Shown: positions 51,553 to 60,262 of the stretch, piece after piece
How the letters are laid out: every line of letters starts with the position of its first letter
How positions within the stretch are numbered: the first letter of the stretch is position 1
DNA from: Salipiger thiooxidans
GTDB lineage: Bacteria; Pseudomonadota; Alphaproteobacteria; Rhodobacterales; Rhodobacteraceae
DNA length: 64,000 nucleotides
Reading direction: 5' to 3'
Assembly: GCF_900102075.1 (NCBI RefSeq)
Contig: NZ_FNAV01000021.1
Span: 1-64,000 of the forward strand
Program-made: the position numbers and the translations under genes
The notes under the pieces: model-generated
Told to the model about the DNA's origin: nothing
Databases searched by the model: none
What the model saw: only the letters and a program-made list of their open reading frames with translations

Positions 51553-52443
51553 CTAACCCCGCTGCCCGAGCCGCGCGCGGGCGTATTTCTCGAAGCCCCG
51601 GGTGCGCTCGGGCGCCTTGCGGCGGGGGACGGAGGGCTGCGGTGCCGGGGCCTCGAAGGTGACGTCGATGCGGCCGATGCTCAGAACGGGGGGCGGAGCC
51701 AGGTCGGCGTGGGGCGTTTGGTCTGGCGCGGTGGGTTCATGGCGGAATGCCGGGACACCGGGGGGCTGGGCGGTTGAGGGGCTGGTGGTTCGGGCCGGAT
51801 GCGCGCTCTCGCCGCTGGTGAGGCGGTTTGGGGGCTCTGTGCCCTGGTCCCTGCGCGCGCTGCGGGCGGTGTTGGGTGCGGGGGCAAAGACAGGGTTGGA
51901 GGCGTCGGTGTGGCTCTCGGCCGTCCTTTCGGCGGTGCCGGTCGGGATCGCACCGTCAGGCATGGTGCGACCCTCCGGCGACGATGGGTGCGGCGGCTCT
52001 TCGGGCCGCGCTGCCTCTGCGCCTGACAGGGGGTCTCGCCTCCCTTGCGCCAAGCCAGCCTGTGGCATGTCCTGCCTGGGAACCGCCGGATTAGCCCCCT
52101 CGGGATACATCGCCCGATGGTCTCCGCCCGGCTCTGCCCTCTGCGCCCTTTCCGATGTGACGACGGTTCCGGCGGTCGGCGCCCGACGCGCTCCCGGCGC
52201 CTCCCCCGAACGCTCCGGAGACGGTGGAGGGACCGCATCGCGCCCGGTCTCACCGCGCGCCGTTGCGCCGCCCTCTGCGTCGGACGCCTCGGTCTCCGCC
52301 ATGATCTCCGTACCGAAGCCCATGCCGCCACCCAGCCCCTCTGGCGTGGCGAAGCGCGGGGGGACCGCGGCGCGCAGGGTCGGTGGCCCGCCGGGGCTCT
52401 GCCCGGTCGCGCGGGCTGCGAGGCGGCCGAGCAACCCGGTCAT
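51553..52443 (-). CDS. Pro/Ala-rich low-complexity eCIS protein with conserved C-terminal tail
   Basis: Protein of 296 residues, mostly disordered: Pro, Ala, Glu, Arg and Ser rich from about residue 30 to 250. The ends are more ordered, with GLLGRLAARATG at the start and SIGRIDVTFEAPAP...RRKAPERTRGFEKYARARLG at the close. Tails of this shape (IGRIxV then a proline stretch and GFxxYxxxR) recur beside DUF4255 genes in eCIS loci, from memory. It overlaps its upstream neighbour by 4 bp (ATGA). Function is unknown. Confidence 0.7.
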   Translation of the reverse strand: MTGLLGRLAARATGQSPGGPPTLRAAVPPRFATPEGLGGGMGFGTEIMAETEASDAEGGATARGETGRDAVPPPSPERSGEAPGARRAPTAGTVVTSERAQRAEPGGDHRAMYPEGANPAVPRQDMPQAGLAQGRRDPLSGAEAARPEEPPHPSSPEGRTMPDGAIPTGTAERTAESHTDASNPVFAPAPNTARSARRDQGTEPPNRLTSGESAHPARTTSPSTAQPPGVPAFRHEPTAPDQTPHADLAPPPVLSIGRIDVTFEAPAPQPSVPRRKAPERTRGFEKYARARLGQRG

Positions 52444-53252
52444 GCCGCCCCCCGCGCGGTCGCGCCGCCTTCGGCCCAGACCATGCGCACGTAGCGGCGG
52501 CGGCGGTGGGCCGGCATCGCCAGCAATTCCGCCTCGCTCCAGTGATAACGGCGGGCGAGCAGGTCGAACTCCGCCAGCACCCCGCCCCAGCGGCCCATCT
52601 CGGCGCGCAGCAGCTCCAGCGGATCGAGCCGCCCGCCGATCGCCGCCCCGCAGGCGTCGCACTCGGCGGCAAGCGCGATCTCCGCGCATGGGTCGGCGGT
52701 GGCGAGCCACACCTCGGCCTGCGCCACCGCGCCGGACGCCACCGGCCCGCCGGCACAGAGCGCCAGCAGCCGCGCCGCCGAGCCGCCGCTCGCGGCAATG
52801 TCCGCCCCCGTGGGAAGCCTGAGACCAAGCGGCCCCTCCTCCGTCTCGACCGTGCCGTCCGACACGTCGGGCACGGCGCCGAGGAACATCGCCGCCTCGA
52901 ACGGCACCTCGTGCACCGCGCCGCAGCCCTCTGTCTCGCAGGTCATGATGAGATGCCCCGGCGCGCCGTAGCTGGCGCAGAGCAGCGCCAGCAGCAGGCG
53001 GTTGCGGTCACCCGCGACCAGCGCATCCAGCGCCCCGCCATCGGCCGGCTGCCCGTCGAGCTCCGCCCCCCCCGCAAGCAGCAGCGCGGTTTCCGCCGCC
53101 ACCGGCGTCAGCGGTCCCAAAGCGTCGGAGAGATCGAGCTCGTCGCCCCCGGTCAGGGGGTGCATAACCGCCACGCCGCGGGGCGGCGCCAGCGGGACCG
53201 TGACGCGCTGCCCCGGCGCCGCCGTGATCGCGCCGGTGTCATGCCGGGACAT
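52440..53252 (-). CDS. eCIS zinc-finger-like baseplate accessory protein (T4 gp26-like position)
   Basis: Protein of 270 residues. Two short cysteine knuckles are visible, CETEGCG and CDACG, separated by about 95 residues, consistent with a zinc-binding ribbon. Helical parts such as RNRLLLALLCASYGAPGHLIM and LLRAEMGRWGGVLAEFDLLARRYHWSEAELLAMPAHRRRRYV resemble the small adaptor that follows tube genes in phages and eCIS. The assignment to the T4 baseplate family is tentative. The start MSRHDTG overlaps the tube gene end by 14 bp; earlier in-frame ATGs exist. Confidence 0.65.
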   Translation of the reverse strand: MSRHDTGAITAAPGQRVTVPLAPPRGVAVMHPLTGGDELDLSDALGPLTPVAAETALLLAGGAELDGQPADGGALDALVAGDRNRLLLALLCASYGAPGHLIMTCETEGCGAVHEVPFEAAMFLGAVPDVSDGTVETEEGPLGLRLPTGADIAASGGSAARLLALCAGGPVASGAVAQAEVWLATADPCAEIALAAECDACGAAIGGRLDPLELLRAEMGRWGGVLAEFDLLARRYHWSEAELLAMPAHRRRRYVRMVWAEGGATARGAA

Positions 53253-53763
53253 CGAAACTCGGCTCGGAGGGTTCGACCACCGAGACATCGCGGATCCAGC
53301 CCTCATTCTCCAGCTTCAGCATCTGGATGGCGACGGCGTTGGCATTGGCGTCCAGATCGGGCAGCGCCTGGTATTCCGAGACCCAGGCCCGGAAGATCTG
53401 GTAGGACAGCACCAGCTGCCCCGCCTCGTTGAACACGTCGAGGATCACCTCCTTGCGGAAATCGGCCAGCGACACCTGCCCGCCCGCCGCCGCCTCGAGG
53501 TTCCAGACCTTGTTGGCCCAGCGCTCGAACTCGATATCGTGGCTCACGCCGCGCTCCAGCGTCACCGCCTCGTAGCTCGAACGGCCGGGCGACTTGCGGC
53601 TGATCGTGGGATCGCCGCCCTCGCGGTGCTCGACCACCTCGGTGGTGCGTTTCAGTGCCGAGACCTTGGAGATCCCGGCGACGTAGCGGCCGTCCCACTT
53701 CACGCGGAAGCGAAAATCCTTGTAGGGATCGAAACGGCGCGGGTTGACGGTGAACTGGGCCAT
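53239..53763 (-). CDS. eCIS inner tube protein (gp19-like, Afp1/Afp5-type)
   Basis: Tube subunit of 174 residues forming the rigid hollow tube. The family pattern is clear: NPRRFDPYKDFRFRVKWDGRYVAGISKVSALKRTTEVVEHREGG, then KSPGRSSYEAVTLERGVSHDIEFERWANKVWN and the C-terminal VAIQMLKLENEGWIRD. It is the only full-length tube gene in the locus; many eCIS have two. It lies 14 bp after the sheath gene. Confidence 0.93.
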   Translation of the reverse strand: MAQFTVNPRRFDPYKDFRFRVKWDGRYVAGISKVSALKRTTEVVEHREGGDPTISRKSPGRSSYEAVTLERGVSHDIEFERWANKVWNLEAAAGGQVSLADFRKEVILDVFNEAGQLVLSYQIFRAWVSEYQALPDLDANANAVAIQMLKLENEGWIRDVSVVEPSEPSFDVPA

Positions 53764-53777
53764 GTGGCTTCCCTCCC

Positions 53778-55805
53778 TCAGCTATCCGCGCGCCGCGCGA
53801 TCTGTTGGATTTTCAGGATGACGAATTCCGCCGGTTTCAGCGGCGCGAAGGCGACCTCGATGTTGACGATGCCGTTGTCGATGTCGCTTTGCGTGGTGGT
53901 CTCGGCGTCGCATTTCACCCGGTAGGCGTCCTGCGGCATGGTGCCCTGGAACGCGCCCTGCCGGAACAGGTCGTGCATGAACGCCCCGACGTTGAGCCGG
54001 ATCTGCGCCCAGAGCGGCTCGTCGTTGGGCTCGAACACCACCCATTGCGTGCCGCGATAGAGACTTTCCTCGATGAAGAGCGTGGTCCGGCGCACCGGCA
54101 CGTATTTCCAGTCCGAGGCGATCTGGTCGGCCCCGTCGAGGGTGCGCGCGCCCCAGCAGACGCTGCCGTAGATCGGGAACTGGCGCAGGCAGTTGCAGCC
54201 CAGCGGGTTCAGCACGCCGTTCTCGGAATCGGTCATCGCGTAGACCACGTCGCGCACCGCCCTCAGCCGCGCGTCGGTGCCGGCGGGCGCCTTCCAGACG
54301 CCGCGCGAGGCGTCCGTGCGCGCCCAGAGCCCGGCGATGGTGCCCGACGACGCGAAGGAGCGTGGCCGGTTCTGGTTCAGCGCGTCGAGGTTGAAGGTCC
54401 GCGGGAAGTAGACGGCGGTGTTGGGCGAGCGCAGGTTGGCGTTTTCCCCGAGCCAGGTCTCCATCTGCCCGATCCGCGTCACGGTCTCGGGGATGTCGAC
54501 GATCATCATCGCCCGGCGGTCGGTCACGTAGGCCAGCGCCTCGCTGTAGACCGCCAGTGCGCCGTTGTTCGCCGTGTCGATCCGCGGCGCGTCGGGAATG
54601 CAGAGGATGTTGAAGAGGTCCACGTCCTCGAGCGCATAAAGCCCGGTGCGGGCCCCGGCATTGCCGGTGAACGACGCCACCGGGATCAGGTAGACGCCGT
54701 CCGCATCCACGATGCCGCCATTGTTGCCGCCGCCCATCTCGACCTGCAGTGGCCCTTCGAACGTTGGCGTGTCGAGCCCGAAGGCGCCGGCATCGCCCCC
54801 GGCAAAGACCAAGACCGCCGCGGGCACGAGGGGCCGTCCGCCCTGCCCCAGCTGGATGTGGAACCGGCGCGGATCCGCGGTCGTGCCCTCCCCGGTCAGC
54901 GTCACCACGATGCCCGACAGGTAGGGCCTGAGCGCCACCGGCACCGAGGCATCGGTGGCCGTGGCCCGCAGCCGCTCTTGCAGGATCGCTGCGAAGGCCG
55001 CATGGCTCGCCGGCGTCCCGGCACCGTCGAAATCCACCGCGACCGGCGCGATATTCGGGATCGCGCCGCCGAAATTTACCCCGATGGTCACGGCGGTTGC
55101 CGCCGACAGCGCAGGCAGTGCCGCGGCGAGATCGCCGCCGAGCGTGCCGGTGACCTCGGGAAGGTCCTCCTCGTCCACGGTCCCGAACGCATCGTCGACC
55201 GCGAGCTGGACCAGAAGCGACCCCGCGTTCACCACCTCGACCGCGTTGTTCGCGGTGTTGGGCGCCATCGTCAGGTTGCGGAAGACCTCCTGCCGCACCA
55301 CGCTGGTGCGGTCGCCGTCGACGCGCACCTCCTTGATCCCGAGGTTGAAGGTGGCATCGGCGGCATTGGAATTGTGGCTGATCTCGAGCCGCAGGAAATT
55401 GCCCCAGTCGCCGGGATTGCGGGCGGGCTCACCACGGATCTGACGCCCGGCGACCACGTCGAGCAGGTCGGTACCGCCCGCGAGATCGGCAATCGCCGCC
55501 GTCGCCGCCGTGAGCGCGGGGATGGCATCCTCCTCGCCCGGATGCCCGACCCGGATGATCCAGGCCTCGGACCCGCCATTCAGGAAGAACTGCTGCACCG
55601 CGTAGGAGGCCTCGCTGTCCCGGGTCAGACCGCCGTATTCGCGCTCGAAATCCGAGAGGCTCAGCACCCGCACCGCCTCGTTCTCGGGCCCCCGGTCGAA
55701 GGTGCCGATGAACGCCGCGACAGAGGTCGCGACCCCGCGGATGCTGCGCACGCCGGAGGGGATCTCCTCGATGTAGACGCCGGGATAAGTCGGGTTCACG
55801 GGCAT
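53778..55805 (-). CDS. eCIS contractile sheath protein
   Basis: Sheath subunit of 675 residues, first gene of the locus. The N-terminal linker strand YPGVYIEEIPSGVRSIRGVATSVAAFIG and the C-terminal block (TLFIEESLYRGTQWVVFEPNDEPLW, LRLNVGAFMHDLFRQGAFQG and IVNIEVAFAPLKPAEFVILKIQQ) are diagnostic. The central portion (residues about 100-400) is a surface insertion, larger than in minimal sheaths. Start MPVNPTYPGV has GGGGAGA upstream; an ATG five residues earlier is less likely. Only one sheath gene is present, whereas Afp has three. Confidence 0.95.
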   Translation of the reverse strand: MPVNPTYPGVYIEEIPSGVRSIRGVATSVAAFIGTFDRGPENEAVRVLSLSDFEREYGGLTRDSEASYAVQQFFLNGGSEAWIIRVGHPGEEDAIPALTAATAAIADLAGGTDLLDVVAGRQIRGEPARNPGDWGNFLRLEISHNSNAADATFNLGIKEVRVDGDRTSVVRQEVFRNLTMAPNTANNAVEVVNAGSLLVQLAVDDAFGTVDEEDLPEVTGTLGGDLAAALPALSAATAVTIGVNFGGAIPNIAPVAVDFDGAGTPASHAAFAAILQERLRATATDASVPVALRPYLSGIVVTLTGEGTTADPRRFHIQLGQGGRPLVPAAVLVFAGGDAGAFGLDTPTFEGPLQVEMGGGNNGGIVDADGVYLIPVASFTGNAGARTGLYALEDVDLFNILCIPDAPRIDTANNGALAVYSEALAYVTDRRAMMIVDIPETVTRIGQMETWLGENANLRSPNTAVYFPRTFNLDALNQNRPRSFASSGTIAGLWARTDASRGVWKAPAGTDARLRAVRDVVYAMTDSENGVLNPLGCNCLRQFPIYGSVCWGARTLDGADQIASDWKYVPVRRTTLFIEESLYRGTQWVVFEPNDEPLWAQIRLNVGAFMHDLFRQGAFQGTMPQDAYRVKCDAETTTQSDIDNGIVNIEVAFAPLKPAEFVILKIQQIARRADS

Positions 55806-56137
55806 GGCGTGTCTCCCCAATGGAATAAATTCAAGGACAATGCCGACGGGCCGGAAACCTGAAAACTCATGCCGGCAAAATCACCGGAAAGCGCGCCCGA
55901 GAAGGCCTCCGACCGGGTTTTCAATTGCTTGCAAAGATACGCATGCGGCCCGAGTCGCACAACTATAAATGGAAAAGAGGCGCAGGCGCTGCCTGACTCA
56001 GCGTCTTGCGGGATGGCCAGGGCTCATGCTTCGGAGGCCGTTTCCGCGCGCGGAAGATGCCCCTCGCCCTGAAATCGGAACCGGTGTGGCGCGCCTGGCA
56101 TCCCGGCGCACGCCAGGCGGCGTTCCCGTCGCTCCGG
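55806..56137. other. Upstream region of the eCIS locus, no gene recognised
   Basis: AT-richer spacer upstream of the sheath gene on the minus strand, likely holding the main eCIS promoter. TATAGT at 55967-55962 (minus strand) is a -10 candidate without a clear -35 partner. No regulator gene for the locus is adjacent. Confidence 0.45.
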
Positions 56138-56236
56138 ATGACCGATGCCGAGACGGTCGAGATCGACTTCGAGGGCGCCGAGCGCCTGTCGAAGGCGGTG
56201 CAGTTCCGCACAATCTCGAACCGGGACCGCGCCGGT
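56138..56236 (+). pseudogene. Possible fragment of an M20-family peptidase
   Basis: A plus-strand frame encodes a short patch reading EGAERLSKAVQFRTISNRDR, close to the N-terminal motif of PM20D1-like M20 carboxypeptidases (AERLAxAIRFxTVSxQD). Resemblance disappears on both sides and no metal-binding HxD segment follows. It looks like a small relic. The match is short, so this is uncertain. Confidence 0.35.
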
Positions 56237-56468
56237 ACGATCCGGAAGAACCCGGCGCGGCTTGTGCGGGTCTGCAAGATGGCGCCGGAGGCCATCGTCG
56301 ACTGGCTGACGATGCCGTGGGGGCGATCGCCTCCGACACGATGCCGGTCGCCGGAGACGGCTTCCCGTGAGACCCGCCCTACCAGGACTGGCACCGGGGG
56401 CCGCTCACAACCAGCGCAGCGACCGCGGACATCGTCGCGGCGATCACCCGCGCCGGCAAAGACAAGCC
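56237..56468. other. Decayed sequence next to the phospholipase-D gene
   Basis: Nothing recognisable; open frames are short and end in low-complexity Arg/Ser/Pro translations. Confidence 0.35.
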
Positions 56469-57890
56469 TCAGAGGATCGGACCGATCATCGCCGCCGCGT
56501 TGTGGCCCAGCCGGCGTATGAGCGACCACGAGGCGACCTCCTCGGACGTCACCTCCCGCGCATCGCTTACGTAGCTGTCCTGTCGCTGCCGGATCGCGGC
56601 ACAGGTCGCCTCGTCCACCAGCAGGATGTTGTTCTCGTAGTTCAGATCGAAGCTCCGCCGGTCGAAGTTCGCCGACCCGATCAGGGCGATCCTGCCGTCC
56701 ACCACCAGCGTCTTGCTGTGCAGGAGGCCGGGAAGATACTCGCGGATCTCGACCCCGGAGGCGAGCAGGCCCGCATAGTAGCTGCGGGCGGTCGCGCCGA
56801 CGAAGACCGAGTCGTTGCGGGCAGGCAGCACGAGGGTCACCCTCACGCCCCGGTTCGCGGCGGCGCAGATCGCCGACTGGATCGCCTCGGTCGGCACGTA
56901 GTAGGGCGTCGTCACCACCAGCTCGTGCCGTGCGGCGTAGATCAGGCTGGTGAACATCTCGGGCATGGCCGAGGTCCGCACGCTGGGCCCCGTCGCCACG
57001 ACCTGAGCCGGCCAGCCGCCGGGGATCGGCGCAATTTCGGTGCCGACGAAGGCGGACATGTCCTCGTCGACGGCTTCCATCCAGTCGGCCGCGAAGACCC
57101 GCTGCGCCTGCTGCACGACGGGCCCCTCGATGCGCAGCATGATGTCGACCCAGGGGGCGTATTTCGCCTTCTGCACGAAGGCCGGATCGGCGCAGTTCTG
57201 GCTGCCGCAGTAGGTCGTGCGGCCATCGACGACGACGATCTTGCGGTGGTTCCGGAGGTCGATGCGACCGTTGAAGATCCGCAGCAGCGGGTTGCCGACC
57301 TTGTAGGCCGAGGCCAGCCTGACCCCGGCCTCCTGCATCTCGTGCCAGAGCGGCGAGCGGATCAGGCGGCGCGACCCGATGTCATCCGCCATCGCCCGGC
57401 ACGTGACCCCGCGCCGCGCCGCCCGCATGAGCGCCTCGGCCACCTTGCGCCCGTTGCCGTCCGCGACCCAGATGTAGAAGATCAGGTGGACGTGATCCGC
57501 CGCCGCATCGATGTCGGCGACGATGGCGTCGATGGTCGCATCGCTGTCCGCCATGAGCTCGGCGACGTTGCCCGGACAAGGCGCGAAGCCGCTGATCGAG
57601 GCTCCGACCCGGAAGAGCGCATCGACCCTCGGAGAGGCGCAGGCCGCAATCGCGTCTGCCGGGAAATGCGCGGCGTCCGGGAGCAGCTTCTCGATCCGCC
57701 CGAGCCGTGCGAGGCGCCTGCGGCCGATGCTGGTCTCCCCGAGGAGCAGGTAGGCCAGAACCCCCACCAGGGGCACGGCGAGCGTGGTCAGCACCCACGC
57801 CGCCCGCGCCGCGGGGTCCCGGTGCGGCCGAAGGACGATGCGCACGACGCAGGCTGCCACGATGAGGTAGTGAAGGAGGATCCAGATCAT
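56469..57890 (-). CDS. cls: Cardiolipin synthase-like phospholipase D protein
   Basis: Membrane enzyme of 473 residues that should join phosphatidylglycerol to form cardiolipin. Two N-terminal membrane helices (WILLHYLIVAACVVRIVL, AAWVLTTLAVPLVGVLAYLLLG) precede two HKD motifs: H215-x-K217 in NHRKIVVVDG with GSQNCAD, and LHSKTLVVDG with GSANFDRRSF near residue 400. Length and layout match bacterial Cls. The start follows a weak GGGACG site; upstream in-frame sequence to 58109 is not protein-like. It stands alone between decayed sequences. Confidence 0.9.
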   Translation of the reverse strand: MIWILLHYLIVAACVVRIVLRPHRDPAARAAWVLTTLAVPLVGVLAYLLLGETSIGRRRLARLGRIEKLLPDAAHFPADAIAACASPRVDALFRVGASISGFAPCPGNVAELMADSDATIDAIVADIDAAADHVHLIFYIWVADGNGRKVAEALMRAARRGVTCRAMADDIGSRRLIRSPLWHEMQEAGVRLASAYKVGNPLLRIFNGRIDLRNHRKIVVVDGRTTYCGSQNCADPAFVQKAKYAPWVDIMLRIEGPVVQQAQRVFAADWMEAVDEDMSAFVGTEIAPIPGGWPAQVVATGPSVRTSAMPEMFTSLIYAARHELVVTTPYYVPTEAIQSAICAAANRGVRVTLVLPARNDSVFVGATARSYYAGLLASGVEIREYLPGLLHSKTLVVDGRIALIGSANFDRRSFDLNYENNILLVDEATCAAIRQRQDSYVSDAREVTSEEVASWSLIRRLGHNAAAMIGPIL

Positions 57891-58134
57891 CGGTCGTCCC
57901 GGTTTTGGGGATAGAGAGGGATGGTGATCGGGAGTGTAGCGGCGGAAACTGCCATGAGGCCATGCATTTGTGTGCATAGGGCGCCTGCTCCGGGGCCGGG
58001 CAAGCTTGGCGTCGTCGAGAACACAGGCGGCCCCTTTCGCTTTCCGCCACCAATTGCCGCGCCGGCCGGGGCGGACGCCCGGCGTGGCAGTCTTGACCAG
58101 CACCGCCACCGGGCTCGCCTCGGGCGACCGGCCC
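57891..58134. other. Spacer upstream of the cardiolipin synthase gene
   Basis: Contains the presumed promoter of the cardiolipin synthase gene. No coding feature was seen. Confidence 0.4.
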
Positions 58135-58284
58135 TCAGACCAGCTTGCCCGGGTTCATGATGTCGTCCGGGTCGACGGCGGTCTTGAGCCGGCGCATCAG
58201 GGCGTAGGCGGCGCCGTGTTCGGTCTCCATGAACGAGCGCTTGCCGAGGCCGACGCCGTGCTCTCCGCTGGCGGTGGTGTTCCT
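58135..58284 (-). pseudogene. C-terminal fragment of an FAD-linked oxidase (glycolate/D-lactate oxidase type)
   Basis: The minus-strand frame ends in SGEHGVGLGKRSFMETEHGA followed by ALMRRLKTAVDPDDIMNPGKLV and a stop. This is the conserved C-terminus of GlcD/D-lactate dehydrogenase-type flavoproteins (GEHGxGxGK ... LDPxxxMNPGK). About 45 residues remain of a protein normally near 470. The rest is missing from the window, so it is a deletion relic. Confidence 0.75.
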
Positions 58285-58373
58285 CGTCATGTCGGTCGCG
58301 GCGCTGGTGTTCCTGTCGCGGCAGAAGGAGAGCGCCTGACCGGGGTTCCGGCCGGGGCCCGCTGCTCTGTCCG

Positions 58374-59099
58374 TCAGCGTGAGGGGTCGGCAACCGCGGC
58401 GATCCCTGCAAGCCGGCACATGTGCCAGGCCAGAACCCGGTTCGAGCTGAGCACCGGCAGCCCGAGCTCCGCCTCCAGCTCGGGTAGGATGTCGTAGGTC
58501 TGCAGGTTCGTGCAGGACAGGAACACCGCGTCCATGCCGCCGCGCGCGGCGAGGGCGCGGGCCGCCCCGGCGATGGAGCGCGGGTCGATCCGGGCGACGC
58601 GGGCCTCGACCTCCTCGCCGAAGGACAGCATCTCGGGCACCGCGACCCCCTCTGCCACGAAGGCGCGGCGCAGCGAGGCCGCCACCGAGGCCACGTAGGG
58701 TGACACGATGCCGACCCGCCCCAGACCCCGATCCGCGAAGGCGGCAAGCGCGGCCGAAAGCGGGTTGGTCACGTGCCGCGTCGGCGTTCCCGCCGCGACC
58801 AGCGCCCGCACCCGGTCCGGCCCGATCTGCGCGGTGCCGGAGGTGCAGGCATAGCCCACCACGTCGAACCCAGCCGAGGGCGGCAGCAGCCCGGCGGCGG
58901 CACCGAGGTCCGCCTCCATCCCGGCGATGGTGTCGGGGGTCAGGTTGTCGCCGGACTGAACACGGGTGACATGCAGCCGCGCGGCCTCTGGCGGGATGTA
59001 GCGGCGGAAGTCCTGCTCGATGGTCTCGTCGACCCGCAGGACGATCAGCCCCATCGCGGGGCGCGTGGGGTCGAGCAACCGGTAGGCGACATCGGACAT
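58374..59099 (-). CDS. Asp/Glu racemase-superfamily protein (maleate isomerase/EutA-like)
   Basis: Protein of 241 residues. The two catalytic-type cysteines of the superfamily are C85 (GYACTSGTAQIG) and C196 (VFLSCTNLQTYDILPELE), within the tandem Rossmann-like halves; the second motif and NRVLAWHMCRLAG match maleate cis-trans isomerase, arylmalonate decarboxylase and ectoine-cluster EutA proteins. It is the third gene of an operon with the M24 hydrolase (2-bp gap) and the ammonia-lyase-like gene. It probably racemises or isomerises an amino or dicarboxylic acid. Confidence 0.85.
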   Translation of the reverse strand: MSDVAYRLLDPTRPAMGLIVLRVDETIEQDFRRYIPPEAARLHVTRVQSGDNLTPDTIAGMEADLGAAAGLLPPSAGFDVVGYACTSGTAQIGPDRVRALVAAGTPTRHVTNPLSAALAAFADRGLGRVGIVSPYVASVAASLRRAFVAEGVAVPEMLSFGEEVEARVARIDPRSIAGAARALAARGGMDAVFLSCTNLQTYDILPELEAELGLPVLSSNRVLAWHMCRLAGIAAVADPSR

Positions 59100-59101
59100 C
59101 T

Positions 59102-60262
59102 TTACAGCTCCGGCATCTCGAGGGGCGCGCGCGGCGACAGCAGCTCCGGGCCGTGGGCGCGCAGGACGATGTTCTCCTCGTGGACCAGCATGCGCCCGGG
59201 CGCGACCAGCGCCCCCGGCTCCAGCGTCAGCACCATGCCCTCGCGCAGGGGCGTGTCGTCCAGCGGCGTGAACGACGGCCATTCGGTCAGGGTGATCCCG
59301 AGCCCGTGCCCCAGCCGCCCGCCACCGGGCTCTGCGCCGCGCCGGACCAGCGCCACGGACAGCAGGCGGTGCGCGTCGCGCGCCAGCATCCCCGGTCGCA
59401 GCGAAGCCAGCGCGTCCTCGGTCGCCTCCCACAGTGCGGCATGGGTCCTTCGCACCGCCTCCGACGCGGGGCCAACCGCGTAATTCCGGTCGAAGTCGCA
59501 GAAATAGCCGTTGCGAACGGTACCGGTGTCGAGCATCAGCACGTCCCCGTCCTGCAGCGGGTCGGACGACGCGGGCGAGATCACGTCGGCATAACCGTCG
59601 GGCCCCGCCCCGCCGGCAAGGTAGCTCACCCAGTCGGCGCCTTCCTGCAGCAGCATCGCCTGGAAGTCGCGGAACACGGTCTCGAGCGGGCGCCCGGGTG
59701 CTGCGATCTCTTGCACCCGCGCGAAGGCTCGCCCGGCGATGGCGCAGCTCGCGCGGATCGCCTCGACCTCGGCCGCGCTTTTCACCTCGCGCACGCGCTG
59801 CACGGCGCCGGTGCCATCCACGAAGCGCCGCGGAGCGATGCCCGCCGCGACGCGGTCGTAATCGGCAAGCGGCATCCGCAGCTGGGTCTCGAGCCCCATG
59901 GGCACCCCGACGCGCGCCTGTTCGGGCAGCAGGCTGCAGAGCGTGTCGATCAGCAGGCTCACCCCGTCGTCGCCGGGATGCGGCGCGTCCCACGTGCGGA
60001 TTGCCTCGATCCACGTGCGCGCCATCAGCGCGGCCCCGATCGAGGGGATCACCGCGACCGGATCGCCGGTTGCCGGCACGATCAGGAACCAAGGCCGCGC
60101 CGGGCTTTCCCAGAAGCGCGTCAGGAACCCGGTAACGTAGAAGATGTCCGGCGCCGCCGTCAGCAAAAGCGCGTCGAGCCCCTGACCCGCCATCTCATCC
60201 TGCAGCCGCGCGACGCGGTGGCGGAACTCGTCGGCGGGGAAGACGAGCGAACGGTCAGCCAT
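59102..60262 (-). CDS. M24-family metallohydrolase (Xaa-Pro aminopeptidase / ectoine hydrolase-like)
   Basis: Pita-bread-fold dimetal hydrolase of 386 residues with the creatinase-type N-terminal domain (FPADEFRHRVARLQDEMAGQGLDALLLTAAPDIFYVTGF). Metal ligands are visible: D245 (LMLDTGTV), D256 (YFCDFDRN), H319 (GHGLGITLTEWP), E348 (LTLEPG) and E362/E363 (VHEENIVL). The family includes prolidases, creatinase and the ectoine hydrolase DoeA/EutD. It overlaps the upstream lyase gene by 8 bp. Cyclic amide or amidine ring opening is possible given the ectoine-like gene set, but this is inference. Confidence 0.88.
   Translation of the reverse strand: MADRSLVFPADEFRHRVARLQDEMAGQGLDALLLTAAPDIFYVTGFLTRFWESPARPWFLIVPATGDPVAVIPSIGAALMARTWIEAIRTWDAPHPGDDGVSLLIDTLCSLLPEQARVGVPMGLETQLRMPLADYDRVAAGIAPRRFVDGTGAVQRVREVKSAAEVEAIRASCAIAGRAFARVQEIAAPGRPLETVFRDFQAMLLQEGADWVSYLAGGAGPDGYADVISPASSDPLQDGDVLMLDTGTVRNGYFCDFDRNYAVGPASEAVRRTHAALWEATEDALASLRPGMLARDAHRLLSVALVRRGAEPGGGRLGHGLGITLTEWPSFTPLDDTPLREGMVLTLEPGALVAPGRMLVHEENIVLRAHGPELLSPRAPLEMPEL

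Noticed and set aside
28103-55805. Interpretation as a prophage or type VI secretion system
   Set aside because: No capsid, portal, terminase, integrase or lysis genes and no TssB/C, TssJLM or ClpV. The AAA ATPase, DUF4255 and DUF4157 set points to eCIS.
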